Part shown: positions 9,835 through 23,645 of the stretch, piece after piece
Position numbering within the stretch: the first letter of the stretch is position 1
How the letters are laid out: each line of letters opens with the position of its first letter
Source: Allomesorhizobium camelthorni
Lineage (GTDB): Bacteria > Pseudomonadota > Alphaproteobacteria > Rhizobiales > Rhizobiaceae
DNA: 64,000 nt
Reading direction: 5' to 3'
Assembly: GCF_011045125.1 (NCBI RefSeq)
Contig: NZ_JAAKZF010000016.1
Coordinates: 44,757-108,756, forward strand
Made by a program: the position numbers and the translations under genes
Notes under the pieces: generated by a model
Database searches by the model: none
Told to the model about the DNA's origin: nothing
Seen by the model: the letters and a program-made list of their open reading frames with translations, nothing else

Positions 9835-10620
9835 ATGACCACCACGCAACCGCTGCTCACCGCGCGCGGGCTGACCAAGCGCTATGGCCGCGTCACCGCG
9901 CTCGACAATGCCGATTTCGACCTCTATCCGGGCGAGATCCTGGCGGTGATCGGCGACAACGGCGCCGGCAAATCCTCGCTGATCAAGGCGATCTCCGGCG
10001 CAGTCCATCCCGACGAGGGCGAGATCCGCCTGAACGGCGAGGTCATCAATTTCCGGTCACCGATGGAAGCGCGCGACGCCGGCATCGAGACGGTCTATCA
10101 GAACCTCGCCCTGTCGCCTGCGCTCTCGATCGCCGACAACATGTTTCTCGGGCGCGAGATACGCAAGCCCGGCTTTCTCGGCCGGTGGTTCAGGATGCTG
10201 GACCGCCCGGCCATGGAAAAGCGCGCTCGGGAAAAGCTGACAGAACTGGGCCTGATGACCATCCAGAACATCGGCCAAGCCGTCGAAACGCTTTCGGGAG
10301 GACAGCGCCAGGGCGTCGCCGTCGCGCGTGCGGCGGCGTTCGGCTCGAAGGTGGTGATCATGGACGAGCCCACGGCGGCGCTCGGCGTCAAGGAATCGCG
10401 CCGCGTTTTGGAACTCATCCTGGACGTGAAGCGGCGCGGCCTGCCGATCGTACTCATCTCGCACAACATGCCGCACGTGTTCGAGGTCGCCGACCGCATC
10501 CATATCCACAGGCTCGGCCGGCGTCTCTGCGTGGTCGATCCCAAGCTGATCTCGATGTCGGATGCCGTCGCCTTGATGACTGGCGCCAAGAAGCCGCCCG
10601 AGGAGGCGCTTGCGGCGTAG
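9835..10620 (+). CDS. frcA: Sugar (fructose) ABC transporter ATP-binding protein FrcA, single-cassette type
   Basis: ATPase that powers fructose uptake through FrcC. Only one ABC cassette is present (261 residues), unlike RbsA/MglA with two; FrcA of rhizobia is likewise half-size, so this is expected. The Walker A motif GDNGAGKSS is at residues 40-48, followed by the signature region LSGGQRQGVAVARA, Walker B VVIMDEPTAALG and the H-loop LISHNM. The ATG at 9835 lies two bases after the frcC stop; a longer in-frame extension runs inside frcC and is rejected. The gene ends the operon and is followed by a hairpin at 10625. Confidence 0.9.
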   Translation: MTTTQPLLTARGLTKRYGRVTALDNADFDLYPGEILAVIGDNGAGKSSLIKAISGAVHPDEGEIRLNGEVINFRSPMEARDAGIETVYQNLALSPALSIADNMFLGREIRKPGFLGRWFRMLDRPAMEKRAREKLTELGLMTIQNIGQAVETLSGGQRQGVAVARAAAFGSKVVIMDEPTAALGVKESRRVLELILDVKRRGLPIVLISHNMPHVFEVADRIHIHRLGRRLCVVDPKLISMSDAVALMTGAKKPPEEALAA

Positions 10621-10624
10621 CAGT

Positions 10625-10641
10625 AATCGCCAACGGCGATT
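10625..10641 (+). terminator. Short terminator-like hairpin after frcA
   Basis: AATCGCC / GGCGATT, a 7-bp stem with a 3-base loop, five bases after the frcA stop and followed by TTAAT. It probably ends or weakens the frcBCA transcript before glgP. Confidence 0.5.
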
Positions 10642-10746
10642 TTAATCGATTGTGCTTGCCGCGAGATCGGATAGCATAAAAGTGGGAGGAATCTGGAGCT
10701 ACGCCGCTTTGACGGGGCTCCAATTCGAAAACGCTCAAGAGGCGAT

Positions 10747-13215
10747 ATGACGCTTGTAAAGACAACCGAACTCCCACGGCTGAATTTGACAAACTCCGAC
10801 CCCAAAGCACTCGCTGCCGAAATCCTGCAAGCCCTGAAATACAGGGTCGGCAAGGATGCGGCGGTCGCAACGCGCGAGGACTGGCTGACCGCTGCGATCA
10901 AGGTGGTGCGCGATCGAATCGTCGACCGCTGGCACGAATCCACCAAGGAGGCGTACGAAGCGGGCGCCAAGCGCGTCTATTATCTGTCCTTGGAATTCCT
11001 GATCGGCCGGCTGATGCGGGATGCGTTCTCCAATCTCGGCGTGATGGACGCAATGCGCGAGGCGCTCGCAACGCTCGGCGTCGACCTGGACGTGATTGCC
11101 GCGCTGGAGCCCGATGCCGCACTCGGCAATGGCGGCCTGGGGCGGCTTGCCGCCTGCTTCATGGAAAGCATGGCGACCGTCGGCGTGCCGGCGCATGGCT
11201 ATGGCATCCGCTATGCCAACGGCATGTTCCGCCAGGAAATCCACGACGGCTGGCAGGTCGAATTGCCCGAGACCTGGCTCGATCACGGCAATCCATGGGA
11301 GTTCGAACGGCGGGAACGCTCCTTCGAGGTTGGCTTCGGCGGAACGGTCGAGTCGGTGACCAGCAAGGACGGACGCCTGGAGCGCCATGTCTGGAAGCCG
11401 CATGACCGGTTGCTGGCCGTCGCTTACGACACGCCCGTCGTCGGCTGGCGCGGCGCCCGCGTCAACACGCTGCGGTTGTGGTCGGGAATGCCCATCGATC
11501 CGATCCTGCTCGACGCCTTCAACGCCGGCGACCACATCGGCGCGCTGCGTGAGAGCAACAAGGCCGATGCGCTGTCTCGCGTGCTCTATCCCGCCGATTC
11601 GAGCGAAGCCGGCCAGGAACTGCGGCTGCGGCAGGAGTATTTCTTCTCCACCGCCTCCCTCCAGGACATCATCCAGCGCCATCTCAGCCAGTATGGCGAC
11701 CTGCTGTCGTTGCCCGACAAGGCGGCGATCCACCTCAACGATACCCATCCAGCAATTGCCGTCACCGAGCTGATACGGCTCCTGATGGATGTGCATCTGC
11801 TCGATTTCGATACTGCATGGGACATCAGCAAGCGGACCTTCGCCTACACCAACCACACGCTGCTGCCCGAGGCGCTGGAAAGCTGGGCGGTGCCGCTGTT
11901 CGAGCGGCTGCTGCCGCGGCACATGCAGATCATCTACGCGATCAACGCCGAGATCCTGCTTGAAGCGCGCGCCTCGGATCAGTTCAGCGGCGAGGAGATC
12001 AGCCGCATCTCGCTGATCCAGGAGAATGGCGAGCGCCGGGTCCGCATGGGCAATCTGGCCTTTGCCGGTTCCCACTCGATCAACGGCGTGTCGGCGCTGC
12101 ACACCGAATTGATGAAGGAAACGGTGTTCGCCGACCTCCACCGGCTCTATCCCGAGCGCATCAACAACAAGACCAACGGCATCACGCCACGACGCTGGCT
12201 GTTCCAGAGCAATCCCGGGCTGACGACGCTCATCCGTGAGGCGATCGGCGACCGCTTCCTGGACGACATCGACGCGCTGGAGGAACTGGACAGGTTTGCC
12301 GAGGACGCCTCGTTCCGCGAGCAGTTCGCGTCGGTAAAGCGCGCCAACAAGGAGCGGCTGGCGTCGCTGGTGATGGAGCGCCAGGGCGTCAGGGTCGATC
12401 CGTCGGCGCTGTTCGATATCCAGATCAAACGCATCCACGAATACAAGCGCCAGCTCCTGAACATTATCGAGGCCGTGGCGCTCTACGACCAGATCCGTTC
12501 GCATCCCGAACGCGATTGGATGCCGCGCGTAAAATTCTTCGGCGGCAAGGCGGCGCCCAGCTATCATAACGCCAAGCTGATCATCAAACTGGCCAACGAC
12601 GTGGCCAAGGTGATCAACCGCGATCCGGCGGTGCGGGGGCTGCTGAAGGTGGTGTTCGTGCCGAACTACAATGTCAGCACGGCCGAGATCATGGTTCCCG
12701 CCGCCGACCTGTCCGAGCAGATTTCGACCGCCGGCATGGAGGCTTCCGGCACCGGCAACATGAAGTTCGCCCTGAACGGCGCCCTAACCATCGGCACGCT
12801 TGACGGCGCGAATGTCGAGATCAAGGAGTGCGTTGGCGACGACAACATCTTCATCTTCGGCCTGACCGCCGCCGACGTCGCCGAGCGGCGCGACAATGGC
12901 TATGCGCCGCGTTCGGTCATCGAGGGCTCGCCGGAACTTTCGCAGGCGCTGGCGGCGATCTCGTCAGGCGTCTTTTCGCCCGACGACCGCAATCGCTATC
13001 GCGACCTGATGGATGGCCTCTACCAGCATGACTGGTTCATGGTTGCGGCCGATTTCGACGCCTACGCCGACGCGCAGCGCCAGGTCGACGCCGTCTGGCG
13101 CGACAGTCCAGATTGGTATGCCAGGGCAATCCGCAACGTCGCGCGAACGGGATGGTTCTCATCGGACCGCACAATTCGCCAATATGCCAACGAAATCTGG
13201 AACGTCCCGGCATGA
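10747..13215 (+). CDS. glgP: Glycogen phosphorylase
   Basis: Cytoplasmic PLP enzyme that releases glucose-1-phosphate from the non-reducing ends of glycogen. At 822 residues it is a normal bacterial GlgP. Seen are the N-terminal catalytic-core pattern RVYYLSLEFLIGRLM, the LGNGGLGRLAACFMES nucleotide/sugar region, and the PLP-lysine region EASGTGNMKFALNG near the C-terminus. It opens the glycogen cluster and is 126 bases from frcA, a gap that should hold the cluster promoter, though I see no strong match. glgB starts 47 bases downstream. Having degradative glgP ahead of the synthetic genes implies coordinated turnover. Confidence 0.95.
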   Translation: MTLVKTTELPRLNLTNSDPKALAAEILQALKYRVGKDAAVATREDWLTAAIKVVRDRIVDRWHESTKEAYEAGAKRVYYLSLEFLIGRLMRDAFSNLGVMDAMREALATLGVDLDVIAALEPDAALGNGGLGRLAACFMESMATVGVPAHGYGIRYANGMFRQEIHDGWQVELPETWLDHGNPWEFERRERSFEVGFGGTVESVTSKDGRLERHVWKPHDRLLAVAYDTPVVGWRGARVNTLRLWSGMPIDPILLDAFNAGDHIGALRESNKADALSRVLYPADSSEAGQELRLRQEYFFSTASLQDIIQRHLSQYGDLLSLPDKAAIHLNDTHPAIAVTELIRLLMDVHLLDFDTAWDISKRTFAYTNHTLLPEALESWAVPLFERLLPRHMQIIYAINAEILLEARASDQFSGEEISRISLIQENGERRVRMGNLAFAGSHSINGVSALHTELMKETVFADLHRLYPERINNKTNGITPRRWLFQSNPGLTTLIREAIGDRFLDDIDALEELDRFAEDASFREQFASVKRANKERLASLVMERQGVRVDPSALFDIQIKRIHEYKRQLLNIIEAVALYDQIRSHPERDWMPRVKFFGGKAAPSYHNAKLIIKLANDVAKVINRDPAVRGLLKVVFVPNYNVSTAEIMVPAADLSEQISTAGMEASGTGNMKFALNGALTIGTLDGANVEIKECVGDDNIFIFGLTAADVAERRDNGYAPRSVIEGSPELSQALAAISSGVFSPDDRNRYRDLMDGLYQHDWFMVAADFDAYADAQRQVDAVWRDSPDWYARAIRNVARTGWFSSDRTIRQYANEIWNVPA

Positions 13216-13262
13216 TGTGATTTCCTGACCGTAGTGCGGAAGCCTGAGGAGGGGCGCCGACC

Positions 13263-15479
13263 ATGAAGAAGCCGCGTGCGACCGCCGCGACGAAAGAGCT
13301 GCCCGGCCTCACCGCGCGCGGCGATGTCGAGGCGATTGTTTCGGGCAGGCATGGCGATCCGTTTTCGGTCTTGGGAGTTCACGAAGCAGGCGGCAGGCTG
13401 GTGGCGCGCTGTTTCGTGCCGCACGCGGAATTCGTGACCGCCTTCACGCTTCAGGGAAAGAAGGCAGGCGAGCTTGCCCGCGTTCACGACGCCGGGTTCT
13501 TCGAGGGCAAGCTGACGATCCGCAAGCGCCAGCCACTGAAATACCTGGCGAGAAACGCCGGTGGAGAATGGCGGCTGACCGACCCCTATTCGTTCGGGCC
13601 GGTCCTGGGGCCCATGGACGACTACTTCATCGCCGAAGGCTCGCATCTCAGGCTTTTTGACAAGCTTGGCGCGCATCTCATCTCCCATGAAGGCGCGTCA
13701 GGCGTGCATTTCGCGGTCTGGGCGCCCAATGCCCAACGCGTCTCGGTCGTCGGTGACTTCAACGAATGGGACGGCCGCCGCCATTCCATGCGTCACCGCA
13801 TCGATACCGGCATCTGGGAAGTGTTCGTGCCCGATCTCGGCGCGGGCCGGCCGTATAAATATGAGATCATCGGGCCGAAGGGCGAAAAACTGCCCTTGAA
13901 GGCCGATCCGTTCGCTTTCCGCTCGGAACTGCGGCCGGCGACGGCTTCGGTGACCACCCCGCCGCTTCGGCACGAATGGGGCGACGAGGAGCACAAGGCG
14001 TTCTGGCGGGACGCGAACATCCGGCGTGAACCCATCTCGATCTACGAGGTGCACGCTGGCTCGTGGCAGCGCCATCCGGACGGCTCCTTTCTGTCGTGGG
14101 ACGAACTCGCCGACCGGCTGATCCCCTATGTCGTCGATACCGGCTTCACGCACATCGAGTTCATGCCGATCACCGAGCATCCCTATGATCCGTCATGGGG
14201 CTACCAGACGACCGGACTTTACGCACCCACTGCACGATTCGGCGAGCCGGAAGGCTTTGCGCGCTTTGTCGATGGCGCGCATCGGGCGGGCGTCGGCGTG
14301 ATACTGGACTGGGTGCCGGCGCATTTCCCGGTCGACGAGCACGGCCTGATCTGGTTCGACGGCACCGCACTCTACGAGCACGCCGACCCGCGCAAGGGCT
14401 TTCATCCCGACTGGAACACCGCAATCTACAATTTCGGCCGGCGCGAGGTCGTGTCGTTCCTGGTCAACAATGCGCTGTTCTGGGCCGAGAAATACCATCT
14501 CGACGGCCTGCGCGTCGATGCGGTCGCCTCGATGCTCTACCTCGACTATTCGCGCAAGGCGGGGGAGTGGATCCCCAATGAGCTTGGCGGGCGCGAGAAT
14601 CTCGAAGCGGTGAAGTTCCTGCAGAAGATGAACATCGCCGTCTATGGCGCGCATCCGGGCGTCATCACCATCGCCGAAGAGTCCACTTCGTGGCCGAAAG
14701 TGTCGCAGCCCGTGCACGAAGGCGGGCTGGGCTTCGGCTTCAAGTGGAACATGGGCTTCATGAACGACACGCTGGAATATCTCGCGAAGGAGCCGATCCA
14801 CCGCAAGCACCACCATGGCGAGATCACTTTCGGGCTGGTTTACGCCTTCAGCGAAAATTTCGTGCTGCCGCTCTCACACGACGAGGTGGTGCACGGCAAA
14901 CGCTCGCTGCTTACCAAGATGGCCGGCGACGACTGGCAGAAATTTGCGACCCTGCGCGCCTACTACGCCTTCATGTGGGGCTATCCCGGAAAGAAGCTTC
15001 TGTTCATGGGACAAGAGTTCGCCCAGCGCGACGAATGGAGCGAAGCCAGGCAACTCGACTGGCAGGTTCTCGACCATGCGCCGCATCGCGGCGTGCGGCA
15101 GTTGGTGCGCGATCTCAACTATCTCTACCGCTCGCGCCCGGCTCTTCATGCGCGCGATTGCGAGCCGGAGGGCTTTTCCTGGCTGGTTGTCGATGACAGC
15201 CAGAACTCGGTGTTTGCCTGGCTGCGTACAGCTCCGAGCGGCAATCCGGTCGCCGTGATCTCGAACTTCACGCCTGTGCCGCGCGAAAACTACCGTATTC
15301 CGCTGCCGGCTGCGGGGCGGTGGCGCGAGGTCATGAACACCGACGCCACCGATTATGGCGGGTCGGGCAAGGGAAATGCGGGTGTGGTCGTGGCGACGGA
15401 AAGTGCTGGAGGCGGGATCTTTGGCACCCTGCTTCTTCCGCCGCTGGCCACGATCATGCTCGAATGCATGCCGGAATGA
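13263..15479 (+). CDS. glgB: 1,4-alpha-glucan branching enzyme
   Basis: GH13 enzyme that cuts an alpha-1,4 chain and rejoins it by an alpha-1,6 bond, making branch points in glycogen. The 738 residues hold a long N-terminal region with a CBM48 module (about residues 30-230, including [12 protein letters not shown] and [13 protein letters not shown]) and the catalytic barrel. Catalytic motifs are [11 protein letters not shown] (nucleophile), ITIAEES (acid/base) and [13 protein letters not shown] with GAGG nearby. It lies between glgP and glgC with short gaps, consistent with one operon. Confidence 0.96.
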   Translation: MKKPRATAATKELPGLTARGDVEAIVSGRHGDPFSVLGVHEAGGRLVARCFVPHAEFVTAFTLQGKKAGELARVHDAGFFEGKLTIRKRQPLKYLARNAGGEWRLTDPYSFGPVLGPMDDYFIAEGSHLRLFDKLGAHLISHEGASGVHFAVWAPNAQRVSVVGDFNEWDGRRHSMRHRIDTGIWEVFVPDLGAGRPYKYEIIGPKGEKLPLKADPFAFRSELRPATASVTTPPLRHEWGDEEHKAFWRDANIRREPISIYEVHAGSWQRHPDGSFLSWDELADRLIPYVVDTGFTHIEFMPITEHPYDPSWGYQTTGLYAPTARFGEPEGFARFVDGAHRAGVGVILDWVPAHFPVDEHGLIWFDGTALYEHADPRKGFHPDWNTAIYNFGRREVVSFLVNNALFWAEKYHLDGLRVDAVASMLYLDYSRKAGEWIPNELGGRENLEAVKFLQKMNIAVYGAHPGVITIAEESTSWPKVSQPVHEGGLGFGFKWNMGFMNDTLEYLAKEPIHRKHHHGEITFGLVYAFSENFVLPLSHDEVVHGKRSLLTKMAGDDWQKFATLRAYYAFMWGYPGKKLLFMGQEFAQRDEWSEARQLDWQVLDHAPHRGVRQLVRDLNYLYRSRPALHARDCEPEGFSWLVVDDSQNSVFAWLRTAPSGNPVAVISNFTPVPRENYRIPLPAAGRWREVMNTDATDYGGSGKGNAGVVVATESAGGGIFGTLLLPPLATIMLECMPE

Positions 15480-15497
15480 GTAGATTGGGAGGGTAAC

Positions 15498-16763
15498 ATG
15501 GCGGACATGAAACTGAGCCAACCGCTGGCGCGCGACGCGATGGCCTATGTGCTGGCTGGCGGGCGCGGCAGCCGCCTTAAGGAACTGACCGACCGCCGCG
15601 CTAAGCCGGCCGTCTATTTCGGCGGCAAGACGCGGATCATCGATTTCGCCCTTTCGAATGCCCTGAATTCCGGCATTCGCCGCCTCGGCGTCGCGACGCA
15701 GTACAAGGCGCATTCGCTGATCCGCCACCTGCAGCGTGGCTGGAATTTCTTGCGGCCCGAGCGCAATGAGAGCTTCGACATCCTGCCGGCGAGCCAGCGC
15801 GTTTCGGAAACGCAGTGGTATGAGGGCACCGCCGACGCGGTTTACCAGAACATCGACATAATCGAGAGCTACGGCCCGGAATACATGGTGGTTCTGGCTG
15901 GCGACCACATCTACAAGATGGACTATGAGATGATGCTGCGCCAGCACGTCGAGGCCAACGCCGATGTGACGGTGGGCTGCCTCGAAGTACCACGCATGGA
16001 GGCGACCGGCTTCGGCGTGATGCACGTCGACAAGAAGGACAACATCATCTCCTTCATCGAAAAGCCCGCCGACCCGCCCGGCATCCCGGACAAGCCCGAC
16101 TACGCGCTCGCCTCCATGGGCATCTATGTTTTCAGGACGAAGTTCCTGATGGACCAGTTGCGTCGCGACGCCGCCGAGCCGGATTCCAGCCGCGACTTCG
16201 GCAAGGACATCATCCCTTACATCGTCAAGCACGGTAAGGCGATTGCGCACCGCTTCGCCAAGTCATGCGTGCGTTCGACTGCGGAAAACGAGGCGTATTG
16301 GCGCGATGTCGGAACTGTGGACGCCTATTGGGAGGCGAATATCGACCTGACCGATATCACGCCGGAACTGGACCTTTACGACCGCGATTGGCCGATCTGG
16401 ACTTATGCCGAACTGAAGCCGCCGGCAAAGTTCGTCCATGACGAGGATGGCAGGCGCGGCGAGGCAATATCCTCACTCGTTTCGGGCGACTGCATCATTT
16501 CCGGCGCTTCGCTGAGGCGCAGCCTGATCTTCACCGGTGCACGCATCAATTCCTATTCGACGCTCGAGGAAGTCGTCATGCTCCCCGACTGCTATGTCGG
16601 GCGCAGCGCGCGCCTTCGGCGGGTCGTCATCGACCATGGCGTGAAAATCCCCGAGGGGCTGGTGGTCGGCGAAGACCCGGTGCTCGACGCCAAGCGCTTC
16701 CGCGTATCTGAAAAAGGCATCTGCCTGATCACGCAGGAGATGATCGACAGGCTGGAGAGCTGA
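15498..16763 (+). CDS. glgC: Glucose-1-phosphate adenylyltransferase (ADP-glucose pyrophosphorylase)
   Basis: Makes ADP-glucose from ATP and glucose-1-phosphate, the committed and usually allosterically controlled step of bacterial glycogen synthesis. The 421-residue protein starts with [21 protein letters not shown], which combines the nucleotide-binding glycine loop with the Arg/Lys residues of the activator region; SFIEKP follows in the sugar-phosphate site, and a left-handed beta-helix makes up the C-terminal third. The ATG follows GGGAGG by six bases, 18 bases after glgB. The gap to glgA (113 bases) holds a REP-like inverted repeat. Confidence 0.96.
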   Translation: MADMKLSQPLARDAMAYVLAGGRGSRLKELTDRRAKPAVYFGGKTRIIDFALSNALNSGIRRLGVATQYKAHSLIRHLQRGWNFLRPERNESFDILPASQRVSETQWYEGTADAVYQNIDIIESYGPEYMVVLAGDHIYKMDYEMMLRQHVEANADVTVGCLEVPRMEATGFGVMHVDKKDNIISFIEKPADPPGIPDKPDYALASMGIYVFRTKFLMDQLRRDAAEPDSSRDFGKDIIPYIVKHGKAIAHRFAKSCVRSTAENEAYWRDVGTVDAYWEANIDLTDITPELDLYDRDWPIWTYAELKPPAKFVHDEDGRRGEAISSLVSGDCIISGASLRRSLIFTGARINSYSTLEEVVMLPDCYVGRSARLRRVVIDHGVKIPEGLVVGEDPVLDAKRFRVSEKGICLITQEMIDRLES

Positions 16764-16774
16764 GAGTGAGTGCC

Positions 16775-16853
16775 GGGGACAGTTTACTTTCTTTCCGCAG
16801 AAAGGCCGAAACGCTTCAAGGCTGGCGCGGGCAGAAAAAAGTAAACTGTCCCC
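16775..16853. repeat. REP-like inverted repeat between glgC and glgA
   Basis: Sixteen-base perfect arms GGGGACAGTTTACTTT (16775-16790) and its complement (16838-16853) enclose a 47-base GC-rich centre. GGGGACAGTTTACTTTTT-type arms belong to a widespread family of intergenic REP-like repeats moved by REP-associated (Y1-type) transposases. In the glg transcript it would form a long hairpin between two operon genes. Copy number in the genome cannot be assessed here. Confidence 0.7.
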
Positions 16854-16876
16854 CGTGCTTGCATTGGGGACGCTGA

Positions 16877-19953
<3,077 letters not shown>

Positions 19954-19990
19954 GGTTGCAGATGACAGCCAATGGCGGCGCTGTTCTCTG

Positions 19991-21988
19991 ATGAATTTTC
20001 GCCTCCCTTTAGGCGCCATCCCGGCCGCTGACGGAATCCGCTTCTCCGTCTGGTCCGGCGTTGCCGTGCGGCTTTGGGTTTCGATCTTCGACGGCACGGG
20101 CGACCGCGAAATCGAACGGCTCGAGCTTTTGCCGGAAGGCGACGGCGTTTTCGCGCTTACGGTGCCCGGTCTGAACGCTGGAACACGCTACGGATTTCGC
20201 GCCGACGGTGAATATGCGCCCGAACGCGGGTTGTGGTTCGACCCGGCAAAGTTGCTGATGGACCCGTATGCGGTGTCTATCGACCGACCCTATGTTTTCG
20301 ACCCGCGTCTTTCGGCGGGACGGGGGGAGGGAGTGGACACCGCGCCGCTTATGCCGAAGGCCGTGGCTCTCGAACTGCCGCAGCCGATAGCCGCGAAGCC
20401 GCCTTTGTTCAGACCCGGCGAGCTGATCTACGAGGTTGCCGTCCGGGCGTTCACAATGCGCCATCCGGCGGTGCCCGAAGCGCAGCGCGGCACGATCGCG
20501 GCGCTCGCCCATCCCGCCGTCATCGAACACCTCTCGAAGCTCGGCGTTTCTGCAGTCGAACTGATGCCGGTGGTCGCCTGGATCGACGAGCGGCATTTGC
20601 CGCCGCTCGGGCTGACCAATGCATGGGGCTACAACCCGGTTTCGTTCATGGCGCTCGACCCACGGCTGGCGCCTGGCGGCATCGCCGAATTGCGCGATAC
20701 GGTGGCGGCGCTTCGCGAAGCTGGCATCGGCGTCATCCTGGACCTCGTCTTCAACCATACCGGCGAGAGCGACGAGCTTGGCCCGACGCTGTCGCTGCGC
20801 GGCCTGGACAACCAGGCATACTACCGTCACAGGCCAGGGAATTCCGGGAAGCTGGTCAACCAGACCGGAACCGGCAACACTATCGCCTGCGACCATCCGG
20901 CGGCGCGGCAACTGATACTCGATACGCTCAGGCATTTCGTCCTTCATGCCGGCGTCGACGGGGTCCGCTTCGATCTCGCGACGGTGCTGGGGCGCGCCGA
21001 TGACGGCTTCGATCCCAATGCGGCGCTTCTTGCTGCGATAAGGAACGATCCCGTCCTGCGGGACAGAATCCTGATTGCCGAGCCTTGGGATATTGGTCCC
21101 GGCGGCTATCAGCTTGGCAATTTCCCGACGCCCTTTCTCGAATGGAACGACAAATATCGCGACGACATCAGGCGGTTCTGGCGCGGCGACCGCGGCATGA
21201 TCGGGGCGCTGGCGACGCGGCTTGCCGGGTCATCCGACGTCTTCGCCGGCGAGGGTGTGGCTGGGACGCGCAGCGTGAACTTCATTGCCGCGCATGACGG
21301 CATGACACTGGCCGACATCGTCCGCTACGAGCGCAAGCACAATGAAGCCAATGGCGAACAGAACCGCGACGGCCATGACGAGAACCTGTCGTGGAACAAT
21401 GGCGTCGAGGGCGAGACCGACGATCCTGATATCGACGCGCGGCGGCGGGCCGATGTCTTGGCAATGCTGTCGACGCTGTTTGCCTCGCGCGGCACGATCA
21501 TGCTGACGGCCGGCGACGAGTTCGGGCGGACGCAACTTGGCAACAACAACGCTTACGCGCAAGACAATGATCTCACCTGGCTGGACTGGAGCGGGCGGGA
21601 CAGAAAGATCGAGGGGCATGTGGCCGCGCTGTCGGCGATGCGCAGGAGCGTAGCCGCGCTTCGCGACGTGGACTTCCTTTCAGGGGATGCGCAGGACGGC
21701 TTCCGCGATGTCGAATGGCTGGACGAAACCGGGCAGCCGCTCGACGAGAGGGGATGGAGCGATCCGGAGCGTCGCAGGCTTTCGATGGTGCTCGACGACA
21801 GGCCCGGCGGCCGTTTCGCGGCGGCTTTCAACGGCTCCATCACGCCGGCCGAATTCGCGCTGCCGGTGCGAGCTGGATTCCAGTGGAGCGCGGCGCCGGG
21901 ATTGCCGGCCACCATCAGGGACTCAGTTGTGCTTGTTCCCGGCCGGAGCGTCGTGTTTGTGGTCCAGCGCGGCGCGCCACAGCGGTAA
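19991..21988 (+). CDS. glgX: Glycogen debranching enzyme GlgX
   Basis: GH13 isoamylase-type enzyme that hydrolyses alpha-1,6 branches left by GlgP. An N-terminal CBM48-like domain (residues 1-110) precedes the barrel. Catalytic motifs: LDLVFNHTGE, DGVRFDLATVLG (nucleophile), ILIAEPWDIG (acid/base) and FIAAHDGMTL. Length of 665 residues is normal. The ATG at 19991 has no strong ribosome-binding site, so translation may depend on flow from pgm, 37 bases upstream. The next gene starts 25 bases after the stop. Confidence 0.94.
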   Translation: MNFRLPLGAIPAADGIRFSVWSGVAVRLWVSIFDGTGDREIERLELLPEGDGVFALTVPGLNAGTRYGFRADGEYAPERGLWFDPAKLLMDPYAVSIDRPYVFDPRLSAGRGEGVDTAPLMPKAVALELPQPIAAKPPLFRPGELIYEVAVRAFTMRHPAVPEAQRGTIAALAHPAVIEHLSKLGVSAVELMPVVAWIDERHLPPLGLTNAWGYNPVSFMALDPRLAPGGIAELRDTVAALREAGIGVILDLVFNHTGESDELGPTLSLRGLDNQAYYRHRPGNSGKLVNQTGTGNTIACDHPAARQLILDTLRHFVLHAGVDGVRFDLATVLGRADDGFDPNAALLAAIRNDPVLRDRILIAEPWDIGPGGYQLGNFPTPFLEWNDKYRDDIRRFWRGDRGMIGALATRLAGSSDVFAGEGVAGTRSVNFIAAHDGMTLADIVRYERKHNEANGEQNRDGHDENLSWNNGVEGETDDPDIDARRRADVLAMLSTLFASRGTIMLTAGDEFGRTQLGNNNAYAQDNDLTWLDWSGRDRKIEGHVAALSAMRRSVAALRDVDFLSGDAQDGFRDVEWLDETGQPLDERGWSDPERRRLSMVLDDRPGGRFAAAFNGSITPAEFALPVRAGFQWSAAPGLPATIRDSVVLVPGRSVVFVVQRGAPQR

Positions 21989-22013
21989 CGGATTTTCAGG
22001 TCAGGAGCGAAGA

Positions 22014-23645
22014 ATGGCGGCGATGGACAATGCGGACTGGTGGCGCGGTGCCGTCATCTATCAAATCTATCCGCGGTCGTTTCAGGACACGACCGGAGAT
22101 GGCAGCGGCGATCTCAGAGGCATCGCGCAGCGCGTTCCCTACATCGCCGCGCTCGGCGTCGACGCCATCTGGCTGTCGCCCTTTTTCAAGTCGCCCATGG
22201 CCGATATGGGCTACGACGTCTCCGACTACTGTGCCGTCGACCCGATGTTCGGGACGATCGAGGATTTCGACGCGCTGATCGAAGCGGCGCACCGCCACGG
22301 ACTGAAGGTCATCATCGACCAGGTGCTGTCGCATTCGTCGGACCGGCATCCGTGGTTTATCGAAAGCCGCGCCAGCAGAACCAATCCCAAGTCCGATTGG
22401 TATGTCTGGGCCGATCCCAAGCCGGACGGGACGGCGCCGAACAACTGGCTGTCGATCTTCGGCGGGCCGGCCTGGGAGTGGGACTCGACCCGCAAGCAAT
22501 ATTATCTGCACAATTTCCTGGCCTCACAACCGGACCTGAACTTCCACAATCCGGATGTGCAGGACGCGCTTTTGAAAACGGTGCGCTTCTGGCTCGAACG
22601 CGGCGTCGACGGTTTTCGGCTGGATACGGTCAATTTCTATGTTCACGACCGGCAATTGCGCGACAACCCCACATTGCGTGTGAGCAAGGCGGCCAAAGCC
22701 AAACAGACCAATCCCTACGAGTACCAGAACCACCTTTACGACAAGACGCAGCCGGAGAACCTGGAATTCCTGAAGCGCTTCCGGGCGTTGCTGGACGAAT
22801 ATGGCGGCCGGACGTCTGTGGGAGAGGTAGGTGATGGCAGGCGCTCGCTGAAGACGGTGGCAAGCTATACGTCCGGCGGCGACAAGCTTCACATGTGCTA
22901 CACTTTCGACCTGCTCGGTCCGGACTTTTCGGCGGCCTATGTGCGCAAATGCATCACGGCCTTCGAAGCGGCGGTCGCCGATGGCTGGATCTGCTGGGCA
23001 TTCTCCAACCACGATGTAGTCCGCCACGTCTCGCGCTGGACGGAACCGGGCGGTGATGCCGACGCGACGGCAAGGTTCTCGATCGCGCTGCTCGCTTGCC
23101 TGCGCGGCTCGATCTGCATCTACCAGGGCGAGGAGCTCGGACTGGAAGAAGCCGAGCTCGCCTTCGAGGATCTGCGCGATCCCTACGGCATCCGCTTCTG
23201 GCCGGGATTCAAGGGCCGCGACGGCTGCCGCACGCCGATAGTGTGGGATTCGAACGAGCCCAATGGCAGCTTCTCCACCGCCAAGCCCTGGCTGCCGGTC
23301 CCCGACGATCACCGGGCGCGCGCCGTCGATGTGCAGGAGAGCGACCACGGATCGGTCTTGGCCCACTATCGTGCGACGCTGGCGTTCCGCAAACAGCATC
23401 CGGCGCTGACCGTCGGCAGGATCGAACTGCTCGACGCTGGAAAGGACCAACTGGCCTTCATCCGCGAGACTGGCAACGAGCGGCTGCTTTGCCTTTTCAA
23501 CTTCGCCGGCATTGCCGCCGAGTGGCGTGTCCCAGCCGGAGCGGGGACGGTCGCGCCGATCGATTTTCCCGGCCCCGTTGCGGCGGTCGATGGCGATCGG
23601 ATATCGTTGCCGCCCTTGGGCGTGCTGGTCGCGCGGCTGGAGTAG
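22014..23645 (+). CDS. GH13 alpha-glucosidase (oligo-1,6-glucosidase/AglA type)
   Basis: Hydrolyses terminal alpha-glucosidic bonds of malto- or isomalto-oligosaccharides, or of sucrose-like disaccharides. The 543-residue protein has the GH13 motifs DQVLSHSSD, DGFRLDTVNF (nucleophile), TSVGEVGD (acid/base) and FSNHDVVRH. The ATG at 22014 has AGGAG eight bases upstream; a longer frame that extends back into glgX is rejected. It resembles rhizobial AglA, but the usual aglEFG transporter genes are absent and it instead closes the glycogen cluster. It probably finishes small oligosaccharides released by GlgX and GlgP. Exact specificity is not readable from sequence. Confidence 0.88.
   Translation: MAAMDNADWWRGAVIYQIYPRSFQDTTGDGSGDLRGIAQRVPYIAALGVDAIWLSPFFKSPMADMGYDVSDYCAVDPMFGTIEDFDALIEAAHRHGLKVIIDQVLSHSSDRHPWFIESRASRTNPKSDWYVWADPKPDGTAPNNWLSIFGGPAWEWDSTRKQYYLHNFLASQPDLNFHNPDVQDALLKTVRFWLERGVDGFRLDTVNFYVHDRQLRDNPTLRVSKAAKAKQTNPYEYQNHLYDKTQPENLEFLKRFRALLDEYGGRTSVGEVGDGRRSLKTVASYTSGGDKLHMCYTFDLLGPDFSAAYVRKCITAFEAAVADGWICWAFSNHDVVRHVSRWTEPGGDADATARFSIALLACLRGSICIYQGEELGLEEAELAFEDLRDPYGIRFWPGFKGRDGCRTPIVWDSNEPNGSFSTAKPWLPVPDDHRARAVDVQESDHGSVLAHYRATLAFRKQHPALTVGRIELLDAGKDQLAFIRETGNERLLCLFNFAGIAAEWRVPAGAGTVAPIDFPGPVAAVDGDRISLPPLGVLVARLE

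Noticed and set aside
10735..12567. Long open frame (about 610 codons) on the minus strand opposite glgP
   Set aside because: Codon-bias shadow of glgP in GC-rich DNA; the peptide has no family features and the plus-strand gene is certain.
14874..16250. Minus-strand open frame of about 458 codons across glgB and glgC
   Set aside because: Spans two well-supported plus-strand genes, with Arg/His-rich low-complexity peptide; shadow.
21687..22013. N-terminal extension of the GH13 alpha-glucosidase
   Set aside because: Lies within glgX in another frame; the ATG at 22014 has a good ribosome-binding site and gives the normal GH13 N-terminus.
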